Of a stretch of DNA of 34,814 nt, positions 1 to 8,297 are shown in pieces. The notes below the pieces were generated by a model, which saw nothing but the letters and a program-made list of their open reading frames with translations, had not been told where the DNA came from and made no database searches. The stretch covers positions 1 to 34,814 of the forward strand of contig JAJECC010000034.1 in NCBI GenBank assembly GCA_022822205.1, given 5' to 3'. The position numbers and the translations under genes are program-made. The stretch comes from Rhodospirillales bacterium (lineage in GTDB: Bacteria; Pseudomonadota; Alphaproteobacteria; Rhodospirillales; UBA2165). Positions within the stretch are counted from its first letter, which is position 1, and every line of letters begins with the position of its first letter.

Positions 1-209
1 GCGAACGGCGATGCCGGACCATCGGCGGCCCATCGACGGAGCGGCGCAACGCCGCCACGGCGCGAAGGAACCCGGCCTTCGGTGGCGCTCCCCGGTCCCC
101 CGGGTGCGTTGCGGGCCTCGTCCGATGCACACACATCGCACTTCGGCCCGCGCCTGCCCGGCCAACCGGTGAGCGCCATCAAATTGATCCAATTTGGCCC
201 GAAACTGCT
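1..209. other. Left-edge segment without a supported gene
   Basis: This stretch precedes the stop codon of the HisC-like aminotransferase. One forward frame stays open from base 1 to a TAG at 211-213, but the translation is rich in Arg, Pro and Ala, has no recognisable motif, and such open frames are expected by chance in GC-rich DNA. The only structure I see is a short palindrome at 180-196, listed separately. Confidence 0.5.
180..196. promoter_or_regulatory. Operator-like palindrome CAAATTG-N3-CAATTTG
   Basis: The two 7-bp arms, CAAATTG at 180-186 and CAATTTG at 190-196, are perfect inverted repeats around ATC. The site is AT-rich inside GC-rich DNA, the usual look of a dimeric repressor site. 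It lies 14 bp beyond the stop codon of the aminotransferase gene, so it would more likely serve a gene to the left of the window. No regulator can be named. Confidence 0.3.
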
Positions 210-1298
210 CTAGCCGCCGTAGGCCTTGAGTTCTTTGACGAGGCCGGTCATGGCCTTTTCGGTCCCGACCGAAAAACGTATCCAGTCCGGCAGCGCATTC
301 TGATGCGCCGTTCGGCCGATGAAGCCCTTTTCCGTCAGCGCGTCCTCGAGAGCCCGTGCCGCCTCCGCCCCGCCGGGTATGCGAAAGAGAACGAAATTGG
401 CCTCGGACCGGCTGGTCTCGTAACCCAGTTTTTCGACTTCCGACGCCAGCCAGGGCAGCCACTTGTCGTTGTGCGCTTTCGCCTGTTTCTGAAATTCGAA
501 ATCGGTCAGCGCCGCCGCCGCCCCCGCCATGGCGAGCGACGAAACGGGATAGGGCCCCCGAACCCGCGAGAGCGGCGCGGCAAGGCCGGATGGCACGTGC
601 GCCCAGCCGGCGCGCAGGCCCGCCAGACCGTAAAACTTGGAAAACGTCCGGGTGACGATGACGTTTTCGCCGCCCGCGGTGACCAACGGCATGGCCGAGC
701 CGTAGTCCGCCGCGTTCACATATTCGAAGTATGCCTCGTCCACGACCAGGAGCACGTCGGGCCGGAGGGCCTCGCGGAGGGCCTTGACCTCGGCGAGCGG
801 GATGTGGGTGCCCGTGGGATTGTTGGGATTGGCGACGACCAGGACCTTGGTTCGCGGCCCGACCGCGTCGAGCAGCGACCGAATATCGGCCCGCAGACCC
901 GTCTCCGGCGCGGCCACGGGCCGGGCGCCGCACATTCGGGCCCGGATGCGGTAACTTTGAAAGGCATGCTCCGGGTACAGGACTTCGTCGCCGCGATCCG
1001 CCCAGCCCTGGATGATCCAATTGATCAATTGCTCCGAACCGGGCCCGACGACGATTCGCGCCGGATCAAGTCCAAAGCGTTCCGCAATCGCCACTGCCAG
1101 GGGCAGCCCGTCCGCATCACCGTAGATATAGAGCGACGAAGCGTGTTCCCGGATGGCTTCGACCGCCGCCGGGCTGCTGCCGATGGGCGATTCGTTGTTT
1201 GAAAGCTTGTGGACCTCGACATCGGCATCCCAGTTCACCCGCCCGGGCGTGAAGTTGGGGCCTTCGATCAGATGGCCGACAGGCTTGGGCGCCGCCAT
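210..1298 (-). CDS. HisC-like PLP-dependent aminotransferase
   Basis: A fold type I, class I/II aminotransferase of 362 residues, closest in pattern to histidinol-phosphate aminotransferase. Seen in the sequence are the NPNNPTG segment (residues 157-163), the PLP-phenol aspartate D188 in VVDEAY, the Schiff-base lysine K221 in FSKFYGLAGLRAGW, and R229 in the same block. The ATG at 1298 is chosen because AGGAGAG sits just upstream; an in-frame start at 1376 would add 26 residues with no family match. No his gene is nearby, so it may act on another amino acid or phosphonate-type substrate rather than in histidine synthesis. It diverges from the TPP enzyme across 156 bp, which suggests a shared regulatory region. 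Fold and reaction class are secure; the substrate is unknown. Confidence 0.85.
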   Translation of the reverse strand: MAAPKPVGHLIEGPNFTPGRVNWDADVEVHKLSNNESPIGSSPAAVEAIREHASSLYIYGDADGLPLAVAIAERFGLDPARIVVGPGSEQLINWIIQGWADRGDEVLYPEHAFQSYRIRARMCGARPVAAPETGLRADIRSLLDAVGPRTKVLVVANPNNPTGTHIPLAEVKALREALRPDVLLVVDEAYFEYVNAADYGSAMPLVTAGGENVIVTRTFSKFYGLAGLRAGWAHVPSGLAAPLSRVRGPYPVSSLAMAGAAAALTDFEFQKQAKAHNDKWLPWLASEVEKLGYETSRSEANFVLFRIPGGAEAARALEDALTEKGFIGRTAHQNALPDWIRFSVGTEKAMTGLVKELKAYGG

Positions 1299-1454
1299 TA
1301 CGCTCTCCTCGTATTCGTTGTCCGTGGCCCGGGCGATACCCGCCCCGAAGCCCCGCCACCATATCATCCGGGACAAGGACCTCCCCCGGACAATGTTTTA
1401 CGTCCGCGCCAAGGCCGTGCAAGATTATCATACGGGGTTTTCATGGAGAGCGGC

Positions 1455-3179
1455 ATGAGCGGCGAGACACGGACCGGCGGCCAGGTGGTTATCGACATTC
1501 TGGCGGCCAATGGCATCGACCGGGCCTACTGCGTGCCCGGCGAGAGTTATCTCGGCGTTCTCGACGCCGTTCGCGAGGCGGGAAACAGCTTCACCCTCCA
1601 TGTCTGCCGCCAGGAAGGGGGCGCCGCCTATATGGCCGAGGCCTACGCCTGCCTGACCGGGCGGCCCGGCGTGTGCATGGTGACCCGCGGACCCGGCGCC
1701 TGCAATGCGGCCATCGGCATTCATACCGCCGAACAGGAAGGCGTGCCGATGATCCTGCTGGTCGGCCATATCTCCACCGGCACCGAGGGGCGCGTGGCGT
1801 TTCAGGAGATCGATCTTGCCGCCTTCTATGGCGGGATGGCGAAAGGGGTCTTCGTCGCGGACCGGGCCGAGGACATCGCCGGGATTATGGAGGAAGCCGT
1901 TGCGCTCTCCCTTTCGGGACGGCCCGGACCCGTCGTCGTCGGATTGCCCGAGGATATCCAGTTGTCCCCCGTGCCGGCGCTCGCCCCGAAGCCGGCCGAG
2001 CCCGCCCGCGCCCGGCCGGATGCCGGGACGCTGTCCGAATTCGCCGAATTGCTGGCCGCCGCCGGGGCGCCATTGCTGCTGCTCGGCGGGATGGGCTGGA
2101 CGGCGGCGGCGCGGGATCAAATCGCGGCGTTTGCCGGGAGCCTCAACCTGCCGACGGCCGTGAGCTTTCGCCGCCAGGACCTGATCGACAACGACCACCC
2201 CTGCTTCGTCGGCTCGCTGGGCGTCGGGCCCGATCCCGGTCTGGTCGCATATGCGGCGGCGGCGGACCTCCTGATCGTGCTCGGCGGACAACTCGGCGAG
2301 ATCGAGACCATGCGGTTTCAAAAATTGATCGACGGCGGGCCGGAGCGCCGCCTCGTCCACATCGCGCCGGACGAGAGCATGTTCGGCAAGGTCGTCGAGC
2401 CCAGCCTGGCGATTTGCGCGGATGTGAATTCCTTCTGTGCGGCGCTGACGGCCTTGGACATGGAGACGCCGCCCGGCTGGCCGGACGCGCTCGCGGGTCT
2501 CCGGGCCGGATACGAGGCCTTTCGCCGGCCGGTCGACTTTCCGGGCCGCGAGAACCCCGGAACCGCCGTCGCGGCCATGAGCGGCCTGGTCCCCCGGGAT
2601 ACGGTGGTCACGATGGGCGCCGGCAACTACACCCATTTCGTTCTCCGCCACCACCGCTACCACGCCGCCCATACGCTGCTGGGCCCCGTCAACGCGCCCA
2701 TGGGCTCGTCGGTCCCGGCGGCCATCGCCGCGGCGCAGCTTTACCCCGGGCGCGAAGTGCTCGCCTATGCCGGAGACGGGTGCTTCCTGATGAACGCGCA
2801 GGAACTGGTCATGGCGGCGAGGCAGAACCTGCGCCTGACGGTGATCATCTTCAATAATGGCCTCTATGGGTCCATCCGCATGCACCAGGAACTGAATCTC
2901 CCCGGCCGGAATATCGCGACCGACATCGACAATCCGGATTTCGTCGAATTCGCCGGTTCAATGAATATTCCGGCGGTGCGCATCGAGCATGTGGACGAAT
3001 TGACGGATGCGTATCGGACGCTGCGCGGCAAACATGCCGGGCCCGTCCTGATCGAGATGCTCACCGACCCCGAGATCAGCACGCCTCAAGCGACCATCGA
3101 GCAGATCCGCAAGCGCGCGTCGCAGGCCGGCGCCGCGATTGCCGATCCGCGGTCTACTCCTTCCAGCTCAACTGGTTGA
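1455..3179 (+). CDS. Thiamine-diphosphate-dependent enzyme, acetolactate synthase-like
   Basis: A 574-residue member of the IlvB/acetolactate-synthase-like TPP superfamily. It has the N-terminal Pyr domain with catalytic glutamate E54 (RQEGGAAYMAEA), a central Rossmann domain around residues 190-330, and a C-terminal PP domain with the TPP/Mg2+ motif GDG (440-442) ending in NN (467-468). GGAGAG at 1445-1450 favours the ATG at 1455; the in-frame ATG at 1443 is possible. There is no adjacent small regulatory subunit (ilvH), so a biosynthetic acetolactate synthase is unlikely, and a catabolic carboligase or 2-oxoacid decarboxylase is more probable. Pairing with a divergent aminotransferase would fit decarboxylation of the 2-oxoacid it produces (inference). 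The 3' end overlaps the convergent binding-protein gene by 26 bp. Confidence 0.85.
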   Translation: MSGETRTGGQVVIDILAANGIDRAYCVPGESYLGVLDAVREAGNSFTLHVCRQEGGAAYMAEAYACLTGRPGVCMVTRGPGACNAAIGIHTAEQEGVPMILLVGHISTGTEGRVAFQEIDLAAFYGGMAKGVFVADRAEDIAGIMEEAVALSLSGRPGPVVVGLPEDIQLSPVPALAPKPAEPARARPDAGTLSEFAELLAAAGAPLLLLGGMGWTAAARDQIAAFAGSLNLPTAVSFRRQDLIDNDHPCFVGSLGVGPDPGLVAYAAAADLLIVLGGQLGEIETMRFQKLIDGGPERRLVHIAPDESMFGKVVEPSLAICADVNSFCAALTALDMETPPGWPDALAGLRAGYEAFRRPVDFPGRENPGTAVAAMSGLVPRDTVVTMGAGNYTHFVLRHHRYHAAHTLLGPVNAPMGSSVPAAIAAAQLYPGREVLAYAGDGCFLMNAQELVMAARQNLRLTVIIFNNGLYGSIRMHQELNLPGRNIATDIDNPDFVEFAGSMNIPAVRIEHVDELTDAYRTLRGKHAGPVLIEMLTDPEISTPQATIEQIRKRASQAGAAIADPRSTPSSSTG

Positions 3180-4704
3180 CCGAGAGGCCGTAGGGCGTAC
3201 TAAGCCCGCCGGATTTGATCACCAGGTCCTTGTCGTGTACGAGCACCGCCGGGCTCGGCGCCAACGGCATGAAATAGCCCTGGTTTTGCGCCAAATCGAA
3301 GACCTTTTGAGCCGCCGCCCGCCGCTTGGCCGGATCCATGATGGAAGATGTCGCCCGGCTCATTTTTTTCAGCGTCTCGTCGCCGTGATAGTCCCGCGAC
3401 TTGGGCGGCGCGTAGATGAAGCTGATCATGCCCGCGATGTCGGAGAGGAATCCGCCGCCGCCATAGGGGCAGATGCAGACCTGGATTTTTCCGTCGCGCT
3501 GTTTCTTGCGGTAGGACGTGATGGTCCGGGGATCGATCTTGGCCTTGACGCCGATTTTCGCCCATTGGCTGGCGATGACCTCGGCCGAGGACCGGCTCGC
3601 GTCGCTGGTGGCGAAAGCCGTGATTTCGACCTCGAAGCCATCGGCATACCCGGCTTCGGCCAGCAGTTTCTTCGCCGCTACCGGGTCGTATTCGGGCAGC
3701 TTGGCCGAATAGCCGCAGCCGGCCTGGTTGTCCCAGCACATCGCCTTGGGGACGCGCTCGAAGTTGGGATCGCCGGTCGTCACCAGGACCAGCTCCTTCC
3801 GGTTGATGCCCATCTGCAGCGCCCGGCGCACGCGGACGTCGGTCAGGGGCTTGTTGCCGCTGCGCCCCTTGGCGTCGATGCCCATGTAGATAACGCTGAC
3901 GCCCTGCTTGACCGTGAGACCGAACTTGGTGTTCGCCGCGAGAGACTTGCCGTGGTCCACGCTGCTGCGAATATAGTCAAGCCGGCCGGTCAGCATCTGC
4001 GCCGTCTGGGTCGCGGAATCGGGAATGGCGCTGATCAGAATGCGCTTGACGTTGGTCGCCGGCTTGCCGGACCCGCCATGCCGATAGGTGGTGTTTTGAA
4101 CGAGATCGGCCACTTTGGTGTTGCCTTTGGCGAGCTTGTAGGGACCGGTGCCGACGGGTTTCCACTGGAAATCCTTCTTGTTCGCCAGTCTGGCGAACGC
4201 ATGCTCGGGGTAGATCCAGGTCACGAACGCAAGCGTCGCGAGATCGGACGCCGTCGGCCTCTTGGAGACGATCCGCACAGTATGCGAACCGGTTTTCTCG
4301 ACGCTCTTGACCCACGCATAGAACCTCTTGAAGCGGATGCGCGTCTTGGGGTCGGTGAGAAATTTGATCGTGGCGACCACATCGTCGGCGTCGAACGCTT
4401 CGCCGTCATGCCATTTGACCCCTTCCTGGAGCACGAACTCCGTCGTCACGTTGTCGACCCGTTTGAAGGATTTGGCCAACAGCGGCACGAATTTGCCGGT
4501 GTTTTCGTCCGCCACGATCAGCGTGTCGAACAGAGCGTGACTGGTAAGGTGGCGTTCGTTCCCCGGCCCGTGATACCAGTCCAGGCCCTCCATCGGGGCG
4601 CTGAACGCCGTCCGCACGGTCCCTTCCGATTTCTGCGCCATGGCTGGAGCCGCGGCCGTGACGACCATCAGAGCCGCGACGGCGGATATCAGTTTATGTG
4701 TCAT
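3154..4704 (-). CDS. ABC transporter substrate-binding protein, family 5 (peptide/nickel type)
   Basis: A 516-residue periplasmic solute-binding protein of the SBP_bac_5 (DppA/OppA) family. It has a Sec signal peptide: Lys at position 4, a hydrophobic core, and probable cleavage after AMA at residue 23. The family signature is visible in the segment FVLQEGVKWHDGEAFDADDV, and GTGPYKL lies further along. AGGAGG stands 7 bases before the ATG at 4704, which fixes the start over an in-frame codon at 4755. It is the last gene of a minus-strand set with two DppB/DppC-type permeases and should deliver the ligand to them. The ligand is unknown; such proteins bind di- and oligopeptides, sugars, opines or other amines. 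The 3' end overlaps the TPP-enzyme gene. Confidence 0.9.
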   Translation of the reverse strand: MTHKLISAVAALMVVTAAAPAMAQKSEGTVRTAFSAPMEGLDWYHGPGNERHLTSHALFDTLIVADENTGKFVPLLAKSFKRVDNVTTEFVLQEGVKWHDGEAFDADDVVATIKFLTDPKTRIRFKRFYAWVKSVEKTGSHTVRIVSKRPTASDLATLAFVTWIYPEHAFARLANKKDFQWKPVGTGPYKLAKGNTKVADLVQNTTYRHGGSGKPATNVKRILISAIPDSATQTAQMLTGRLDYIRSSVDHGKSLAANTKFGLTVKQGVSVIYMGIDAKGRSGNKPLTDVRVRRALQMGINRKELVLVTTGDPNFERVPKAMCWDNQAGCGYSAKLPEYDPVAAKKLLAEAGYADGFEVEITAFATSDASRSSAEVIASQWAKIGVKAKIDPRTITSYRKKQRDGKIQVCICPYGGGGFLSDIAGMISFIYAPPKSRDYHGDETLKKMSRATSSIMDPAKRRAAAQKVFDLAQNQGYFMPLAPSPAVLVHDKDLVIKSGGLSTPYGLSVNQLSWKE

Positions 4705-4797
4705 TTTCCGTCCTCCTCGGAATGCAGTGTAGCCGCTGCAAAGCCGGCGTGTCATCCAATTGCGCCGGGGGACCGTCCCGTTGCCCGGCGCGGACCA

Positions 4798-5862
4798 TCA
4801 GCCATTGCCCAGGCGGCCCCTGATTTCCGGACCGTCGGCGGCATACCGGTAGGCGCGGAAGACAAAATTGACCTCGCCGTGGGACGGGCCTTCCGTCCGG
4901 TGGAAGGTGTGGGGATTGACGTACTCCCAGACGATGTCCCCGCCCGGGGTGACCTCGAATATGCGCCCCCACAGACCCTCGCAAATCAGCGTGTTGCCGG
5001 ACGCCAACCGCTGACACCCGCTGATGAAGTTGCTGTCGAACGTGTGGGTCGGGTTTCCCCGGTAAGCCCAAATTTCCTCACCCGTGCCGGGATCGAATTC
5101 GATGACGGCGGAGCCCAGCGGCGGCCGGCCCGACCGGTTTGCGAAGATGAGCATGTTGCCGTTCGGCAGGAACTGGGCGTCATGAGGCCCGCCCAGGTCG
5201 GGGTCATGATGGCGCCAGACGATGTCGCCGGTGGATCGCTCGACGACGATCAGAAGGTCGATGTGGCGGAAGCAGACAAGGTAATTTCCCTCGGCCGTGG
5301 CGAACAACGTGTTCGGGTGGGCCCATTCGTGCCGGTTGGAATTCGGCGCCAGCGGGAAGTCCTCCACGTTCAGGTGCTCCCAGGCCTTCCATTCGAAGAG
5401 CAGGTTGCCCGAGGGATCGACTTCACGGATCACGTCGCTCCAGATACCGTCCTGGTGCTTGCTGCCCGGCCGCCCGCCCCGTACCCGGCCGGCCACGTCT
5501 TCCGGCAGCAGCTCCCATGCGAGGTAGGCCGTGTTGCCGTTCGGCAGGCGAAGGAAATCGTGATGTTGAAGAGGATCGCTGAACTCCCAAACGATGCCGC
5601 CGTCCCAATCGAGTTCGCGCATCAGACCCCCGGCCTGACGCAGGGGTCCGCTGTTCCCGGAGCGGATCGCGGTGAGCAGGTTGCCGTTGTCCAGCAGTTT
5701 GGCGTAGTTAGTCGGCTTGCCCCCGATGTCCCAGGCGTGGACCTCCTCGCCGGCCAGGTTGACGAGTGACGCGGTCGGCAGGTCCAGCGGGGTGAAAAGC
5801 GTGAAGCCCGGTGTCGCCCGGCCCTCGTCATGGTGGGTTAGTCCGGTTTGCAGGTATCGCAC
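4798..5862 (-). CDS. Arylsulfotransferase (ASST)-family beta-propeller protein
   Basis: A 354-residue protein with the repeated blade motif of the ASST/PQQ-propeller group: HHDFLRLPNGNTAYLAWE, RHEWAHPNTLF, GGPHDAQFLPNGNMLIF and a late SGCQRLASGNTLICEG. The His-rich HHD and GGPHD blades resemble the family's active-site blades. Known ASSTs move sulfate between phenols in the periplasm, but this protein shows no signal peptide, and catalysis is not proven. The start codon is GTG, preceded by AGGGGG at 7 bases; no other in-frame start precedes conserved sequence. It is unusual to find it between permease and binding-protein genes of an ABC transporter, where the ATPase genes normally stand. Family membership is good; function is uncertain. 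Confidence 0.75.
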   Translation of the reverse strand: MRYLQTGLTHHDEGRATPGFTLFTPLDLPTASLVNLAGEEVHAWDIGGKPTNYAKLLDNGNLLTAIRSGNSGPLRQAGGLMRELDWDGGIVWEFSDPLQHHDFLRLPNGNTAYLAWELLPEDVAGRVRGGRPGSKHQDGIWSDVIREVDPSGNLLFEWKAWEHLNVEDFPLAPNSNRHEWAHPNTLFATAEGNYLVCFRHIDLLIVVERSTGDIVWRHHDPDLGGPHDAQFLPNGNMLIFANRSGRPPLGSAVIEFDPGTGEEIWAYRGNPTHTFDSNFISGCQRLASGNTLICEGLWGRIFEVTPGGDIVWEYVNPHTFHRTEGPSHGEVNFVFRAYRYAADGPEIRGRLGNG

Positions 5863-5984
5863 GGGTAATCCCCCTGAATGCTGGTCCGGCGCCGGAACGA
5901 TGACCGCCGGCCAATGCCGGCACGAGGCCGGGGATCGAGCCCGGCGCGCTTTCGCGTTCGGCTTTGCCCGGTATCGGTAGCCAT
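5838..5984 (-). CDS. Possible 48-residue small ORF between permease and ASST-family gene
   Basis: It begins ATG at 5984 with a strong GGAGG six bases upstream, directly after the dppC-like stop, and ends inside the start region of the next gene (25-bp overlap with the GTG at 5862). The product starts MATDTGQSRTRKRAG and is very basic, with no known domain. It contains a GC-rich hairpin, GCCGGC-CAAT-GCCGGC, at 5906-5921. It may be a translated leader that couples the two genes, the stump of a lost ATPase gene, or chance. The good ribosome site is the only real support. Confidence 0.35.
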   Translation of the reverse strand: MATDTGQSRTRKRAGLDPRPRAGIGRRSSFRRRTSIQGDYPCDTCKPD

Positions 5985-5993
5985 GCCCGCCTC

Positions 5994-6929
5994 CTAGTTC
6001 CGGCCTTCGGGCGCGGTGATGTCGCGAATGCCGTCACCCATCATGTTGATCGCAATCGCCACCAGGAAGATCGTCACCCCTGGGATGGTGATCAGATAGG
6101 GGTTGAAGAACATCTGCTCGCGCCCCTCCGCTACCAGCACGCCCCAAGAGGGCGTCGGCGGCTTGATGCCGAGACCAAGGAAGGACAGCGTCGCTTCGAT
6201 CAGGATTGCCAGCGCGATCTCCAGGGTCAGGATGACAATCACCTGATTCATCAGATTCGGGAGTATCTCGCTCAGAATGATGCGTCGCCGGGACGCACCG
6301 ATTGCCTCGGCGGCGGCCACGAAATCCTGAGCCCGTATCTGCATGGTCACCGAACGAAGCGCGACCGCGTAGTTGTCCCAAAACAGGAAGGCCAAAACCA
6401 GGACCAGCACGATGAACGACCCGCCAAAGACGGCGACAAGGGCAAGTGAAACCAGCAGTCCAGGAAGAGAAAGCTTGGCGTTCACGAGATACATGACGAC
6501 CGCATCGACCCGGCCGCCGAAATAACCGCCCATCATGCCGAGGATCGAGCCGATGACGGCTGCGATTAGAGCAGATAGGAATCCGATACCGAGAGAAATC
6601 TGTCCGCCGTGAATGAGCCGGCTCAGGTAGTCCCGGCCGAACTTGTCGGTGCCGAACGGATGGGTCCACGTGCCTTTTTCATCCCATACGGGAGGAACCA
6701 AACGGCGGGTGAGATCCTGCGCGAGCGGATCGAAGGGCGCGATCACCGGCGCGAAGATGGCGACCAAGGCGCATATGAGCACGAACGTGCCGCCAATCCA
6801 GAAACCCATATGAGCGCCGGCGCGCCGGCCCATCAATTGCCAGGGCGTCGGCGGTTCGACGTGAAATGGGTCGGTATCGCTGGCGGCCGTAGCGGCGGCG
6901 GCGGCGGTCGATGTTTGATCGGTTGCCAT
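5994..6929 (-). CDS. ABC transporter permease, DppC/OppC type
   Basis: A 311-residue inner-membrane permease of the BPD_transp_1 family. It has a low-complexity Ala-rich cytosolic N-terminus, a first membrane segment near residues 43-65, the DppC-type periplasmic loop with HPFGTDKFGRDYLSRLIHG, and the EAA coupling loop (FVAAAEAIGASRRRIILSEI) that contacts the ATPase. AGGAGG precedes the ATG at 6929. It follows the dppB-like gene with a 10-bp gap, so the two are co-transcribed and should form the heterodimeric channel. No ATPase gene follows, so the energising subunits must come from another locus. Confidence 0.92.
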   Translation of the reverse strand: MATDQTSTAAAAATAASDTDPFHVEPPTPWQLMGRRAGAHMGFWIGGTFVLICALVAIFAPVIAPFDPLAQDLTRRLVPPVWDEKGTWTHPFGTDKFGRDYLSRLIHGGQISLGIGFLSALIAAVIGSILGMMGGYFGGRVDAVVMYLVNAKLSLPGLLVSLALVAVFGGSFIVLVLVLAFLFWDNYAVALRSVTMQIRAQDFVAAAEAIGASRRRIILSEILPNLMNQVIVILTLEIALAILIEATLSFLGLGIKPPTPSWGVLVAEGREQMFFNPYLITIPGVTIFLVAIAINMMGDGIRDITAPEGRN

Positions 6930-6939
6930 TATCCCCTCC

Positions 6940-7857
6940 TCAACTCAACCTGATCCGCGGATCGAGTTGGGCGTTGATCAGATCGCTCAACAACGTCAGG
7001 CCGATATAGACGAAGGCCACGAACGCGACGACGGACTGCACGACGGGAAAATCCTGACGGGTAATTGCCTGAAGCGCCTCGAAGCCAAGGCCGTTGAGAG
7101 CGAAGATGCTCTCGACGACCACCGTTCCGCCGAGCAGGCGGCCGAACGTGACCATGGTCACCGACACGACCGGCAGGACGGCATTCCGGAGCGCGTGCTT
7201 GAAAAGGACGATGTTCGGGTTAAGCCCCTTGGCCCGGGCGGTGCGGATATAGTCCGACTGCAGCACCTCGATCATGCCGGCCCGGGTCAGGCGCATCTTC
7301 ACGGGCATCGCCGACAGGCCGATGGTCAAGGTCGGCAATATGAAATGGACCCAGGAATCCTGGCCGGAGATGGGCAGCCATCCGAGCATCACCCCGAACA
7401 GAAGAATGAACATCAGGCCGAGCCAGAAATTGGGGATCGCCTGGCCGGACACCGCGAACACGAGCGCCCCTCGATCGAACCAGGTGTTCTGTTTGACCGC
7501 CGCCAGCACCCCGAGGGGGATGGCGATAACGATGCTCAGGATAAGCGAATAGGTCGCGAGTTGAAGGGTGACCGGCAATGCCTGGGTGATAACATCGAAA
7601 ACCGGCTCGTTTGAGAAAATCGACACGCCCAGATCGCCCTGGAGGGCGCTTCCCGCCCAATCCAGGTACTGGATGTGAAACGGCCGGTCCAGGCCGTAGG
7701 ACTTCGCGACCTCCGCGATCTCGGCCGCCGTGGCGTCGTCACCCGCCAGTTCCGCCGCCAGGTCGCCCGAAAGCCGAAGGAGACTGAACGCGAATATGGA
7801 CACCGTTATCGCCACCAGAACGGCGACGGTCAGTCGATTTACGAAATAACTAAGCAC
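6940..7857 (-). CDS. ABC transporter permease, DppB/OppB type
   Basis: A 305-residue membrane permease. Family features are the short N-terminus leading into the first helix (LSYFVNRLTVAVLVAITV), a periplasmic loop with YGLDRPFHIQYLDW and GDLGVSIFS, and the EAA loop YIRTARAKGLNPNIVLFKHA near the C-terminus. The GTG at 7857 matches where this family normally begins. The reading frame stays open to an ATG at 8082, but that extension has no membrane or family sequence and its 5' part lies in a dispersed repeat, so I reject it. A start at 7935 cannot be excluded, and the ribosome site before GTG is weak. Partner of the downstream DppC-type gene. Confidence 0.85.
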   Translation of the reverse strand: MLSYFVNRLTVAVLVAITVSIFAFSLLRLSGDLAAELAGDDATAAEIAEVAKSYGLDRPFHIQYLDWAGSALQGDLGVSIFSNEPVFDVITQALPVTLQLATYSLILSIVIAIPLGVLAAVKQNTWFDRGALVFAVSGQAIPNFWLGLMFILLFGVMLGWLPISGQDSWVHFILPTLTIGLSAMPVKMRLTRAGMIEVLQSDYIRTARAKGLNPNIVLFKHALRNAVLPVVSVTMVTFGRLLGGTVVVESIFALNGLGFEALQAITRQDFPVVQSVVAFVAFVYIGLTLLSDLINAQLDPRIRLS

Positions 7858-8024
7858 GGCGGTTGCTCGCGGACTGTGATCGATCCCATCCGGCTGGAGC
7901 CCGCGGACTTCTGCCGGTCCGCTCGTGTTCGGCATTCGGCATCCGCCGTTTCCAACCTGCCGGGGATAGTAGCGGGGATTGGGCCGTCGGGCCATCATCG
8001 TGCCCCAGCCGGGGATCTCCGGGC

Positions 8025-8247
8025 GCGCGCCATGCACCGGGCGCATAGCGGCGCTTTCGGCGGAATGGACATTCATGGACATTCATGGACATTTGATGAC
8101 ACCCGTTTGGGAGGTACCCCCCAAACAGTTCGTACAAAATTGCATAGCTCCCCTCCATATAGAAAACGCCGCCCCGGTGAGGGACGGCAGTCTCCTATAC
8201 ATTTAGCCCGGGCGGATGCCGGGGCAAGGGGTGAATTGGGGACTGCT
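8025..8247 (+). repeat. Dispersed repeat, copy A (iterons plus palindrome)
   Basis: Iteron units of 10 bp, ATGGACATTC, ATGGACATTC and ATGGACATTT, run from 8065 to 8094, followed by a degenerate fourth unit ending in GACACCC (8095-8104). A 22-bp near-palindrome starts immediately at 8105 (arms GTTTGGGAGGT and ACCCCCCAAAC, one mismatch). Further blocks shared with copy B are GCCATGCACCGG (from 8029), TTTCGGCGGAATGG, CGCCCCGGTGAGGGA, CTATACATTTAGC and GCGGATGCCGGGGCAAGGGG. Copy B lies inverted at 29961-30230. The last part of the shared block resembles the decayed start of an IS3-type orfA. It may be an insertion-sequence end, a MITE-like element or a regulatory cassette. Confidence 0.8.
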
Positions 8248-8248
8248 C

Positions 8249-8267
8249 CCGGTTCGGCAGGAACCGG
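8249..8267 (-). terminator. Hairpin downstream of the amidohydrolase gene
   Basis: CCGGTTC and GAACCGG form a perfect 7-bp stem around a 5-base loop, 31 bases past the amidohydrolase stop codon. No T-run follows on either strand, so intrinsic termination would be weak; it may instead protect the mRNA 3' end or be coincidental. Confidence 0.3.
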
Positions 8268-8297
8268 AGGCGCTGAAGGAATTATCCGGGCGGACGC

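Larger units (their letters stand above)
7858..8297. other. Gap holding dispersed repeat copy A; no gene supported
   Basis: The 440 bp between the amidohydrolase stop and the dppB-like start hold no credible gene. Most of it is repeat copy A (8025-8247), followed by a 7-bp-stem hairpin at 8249-8267. The promoter of the transporter genes must lie here or within the repeat. Confidence 0.6.

Noticed and set aside
1..213. An open plus-strand frame from the left edge that could be the end of an upstream gene
   Set aside because: Composition is typical of a random GC-rich frame and no family pattern is visible; left undecided rather than annotated.
1428..2885. A minus-strand frame opposite the TPP enzyme
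   Set aside because: The plus-strand frame has the catalytic Glu and GDG-NN motif; the opposite frame has no motif.
3139..5769. A very long open frame on the plus strand across the binding-protein and ASST-family genes
   Set aside because: It is antisense to two well-supported genes with clear motifs; its translation is Arg/Gly/Asp-rich with no domain, as expected for a codon-bias shadow in GC-rich DNA.
7858..8082. N-terminal extension of the dppB-like gene to an ATG at 8082
   Set aside because: The extra residues have no permease sequence and the ATG is created by the 10-bp iterons of the dispersed repeat.
8065..8104. CRISPR-like array
   Set aside because: The 10-bp units are contiguous with no spacers and there are no cas genes.
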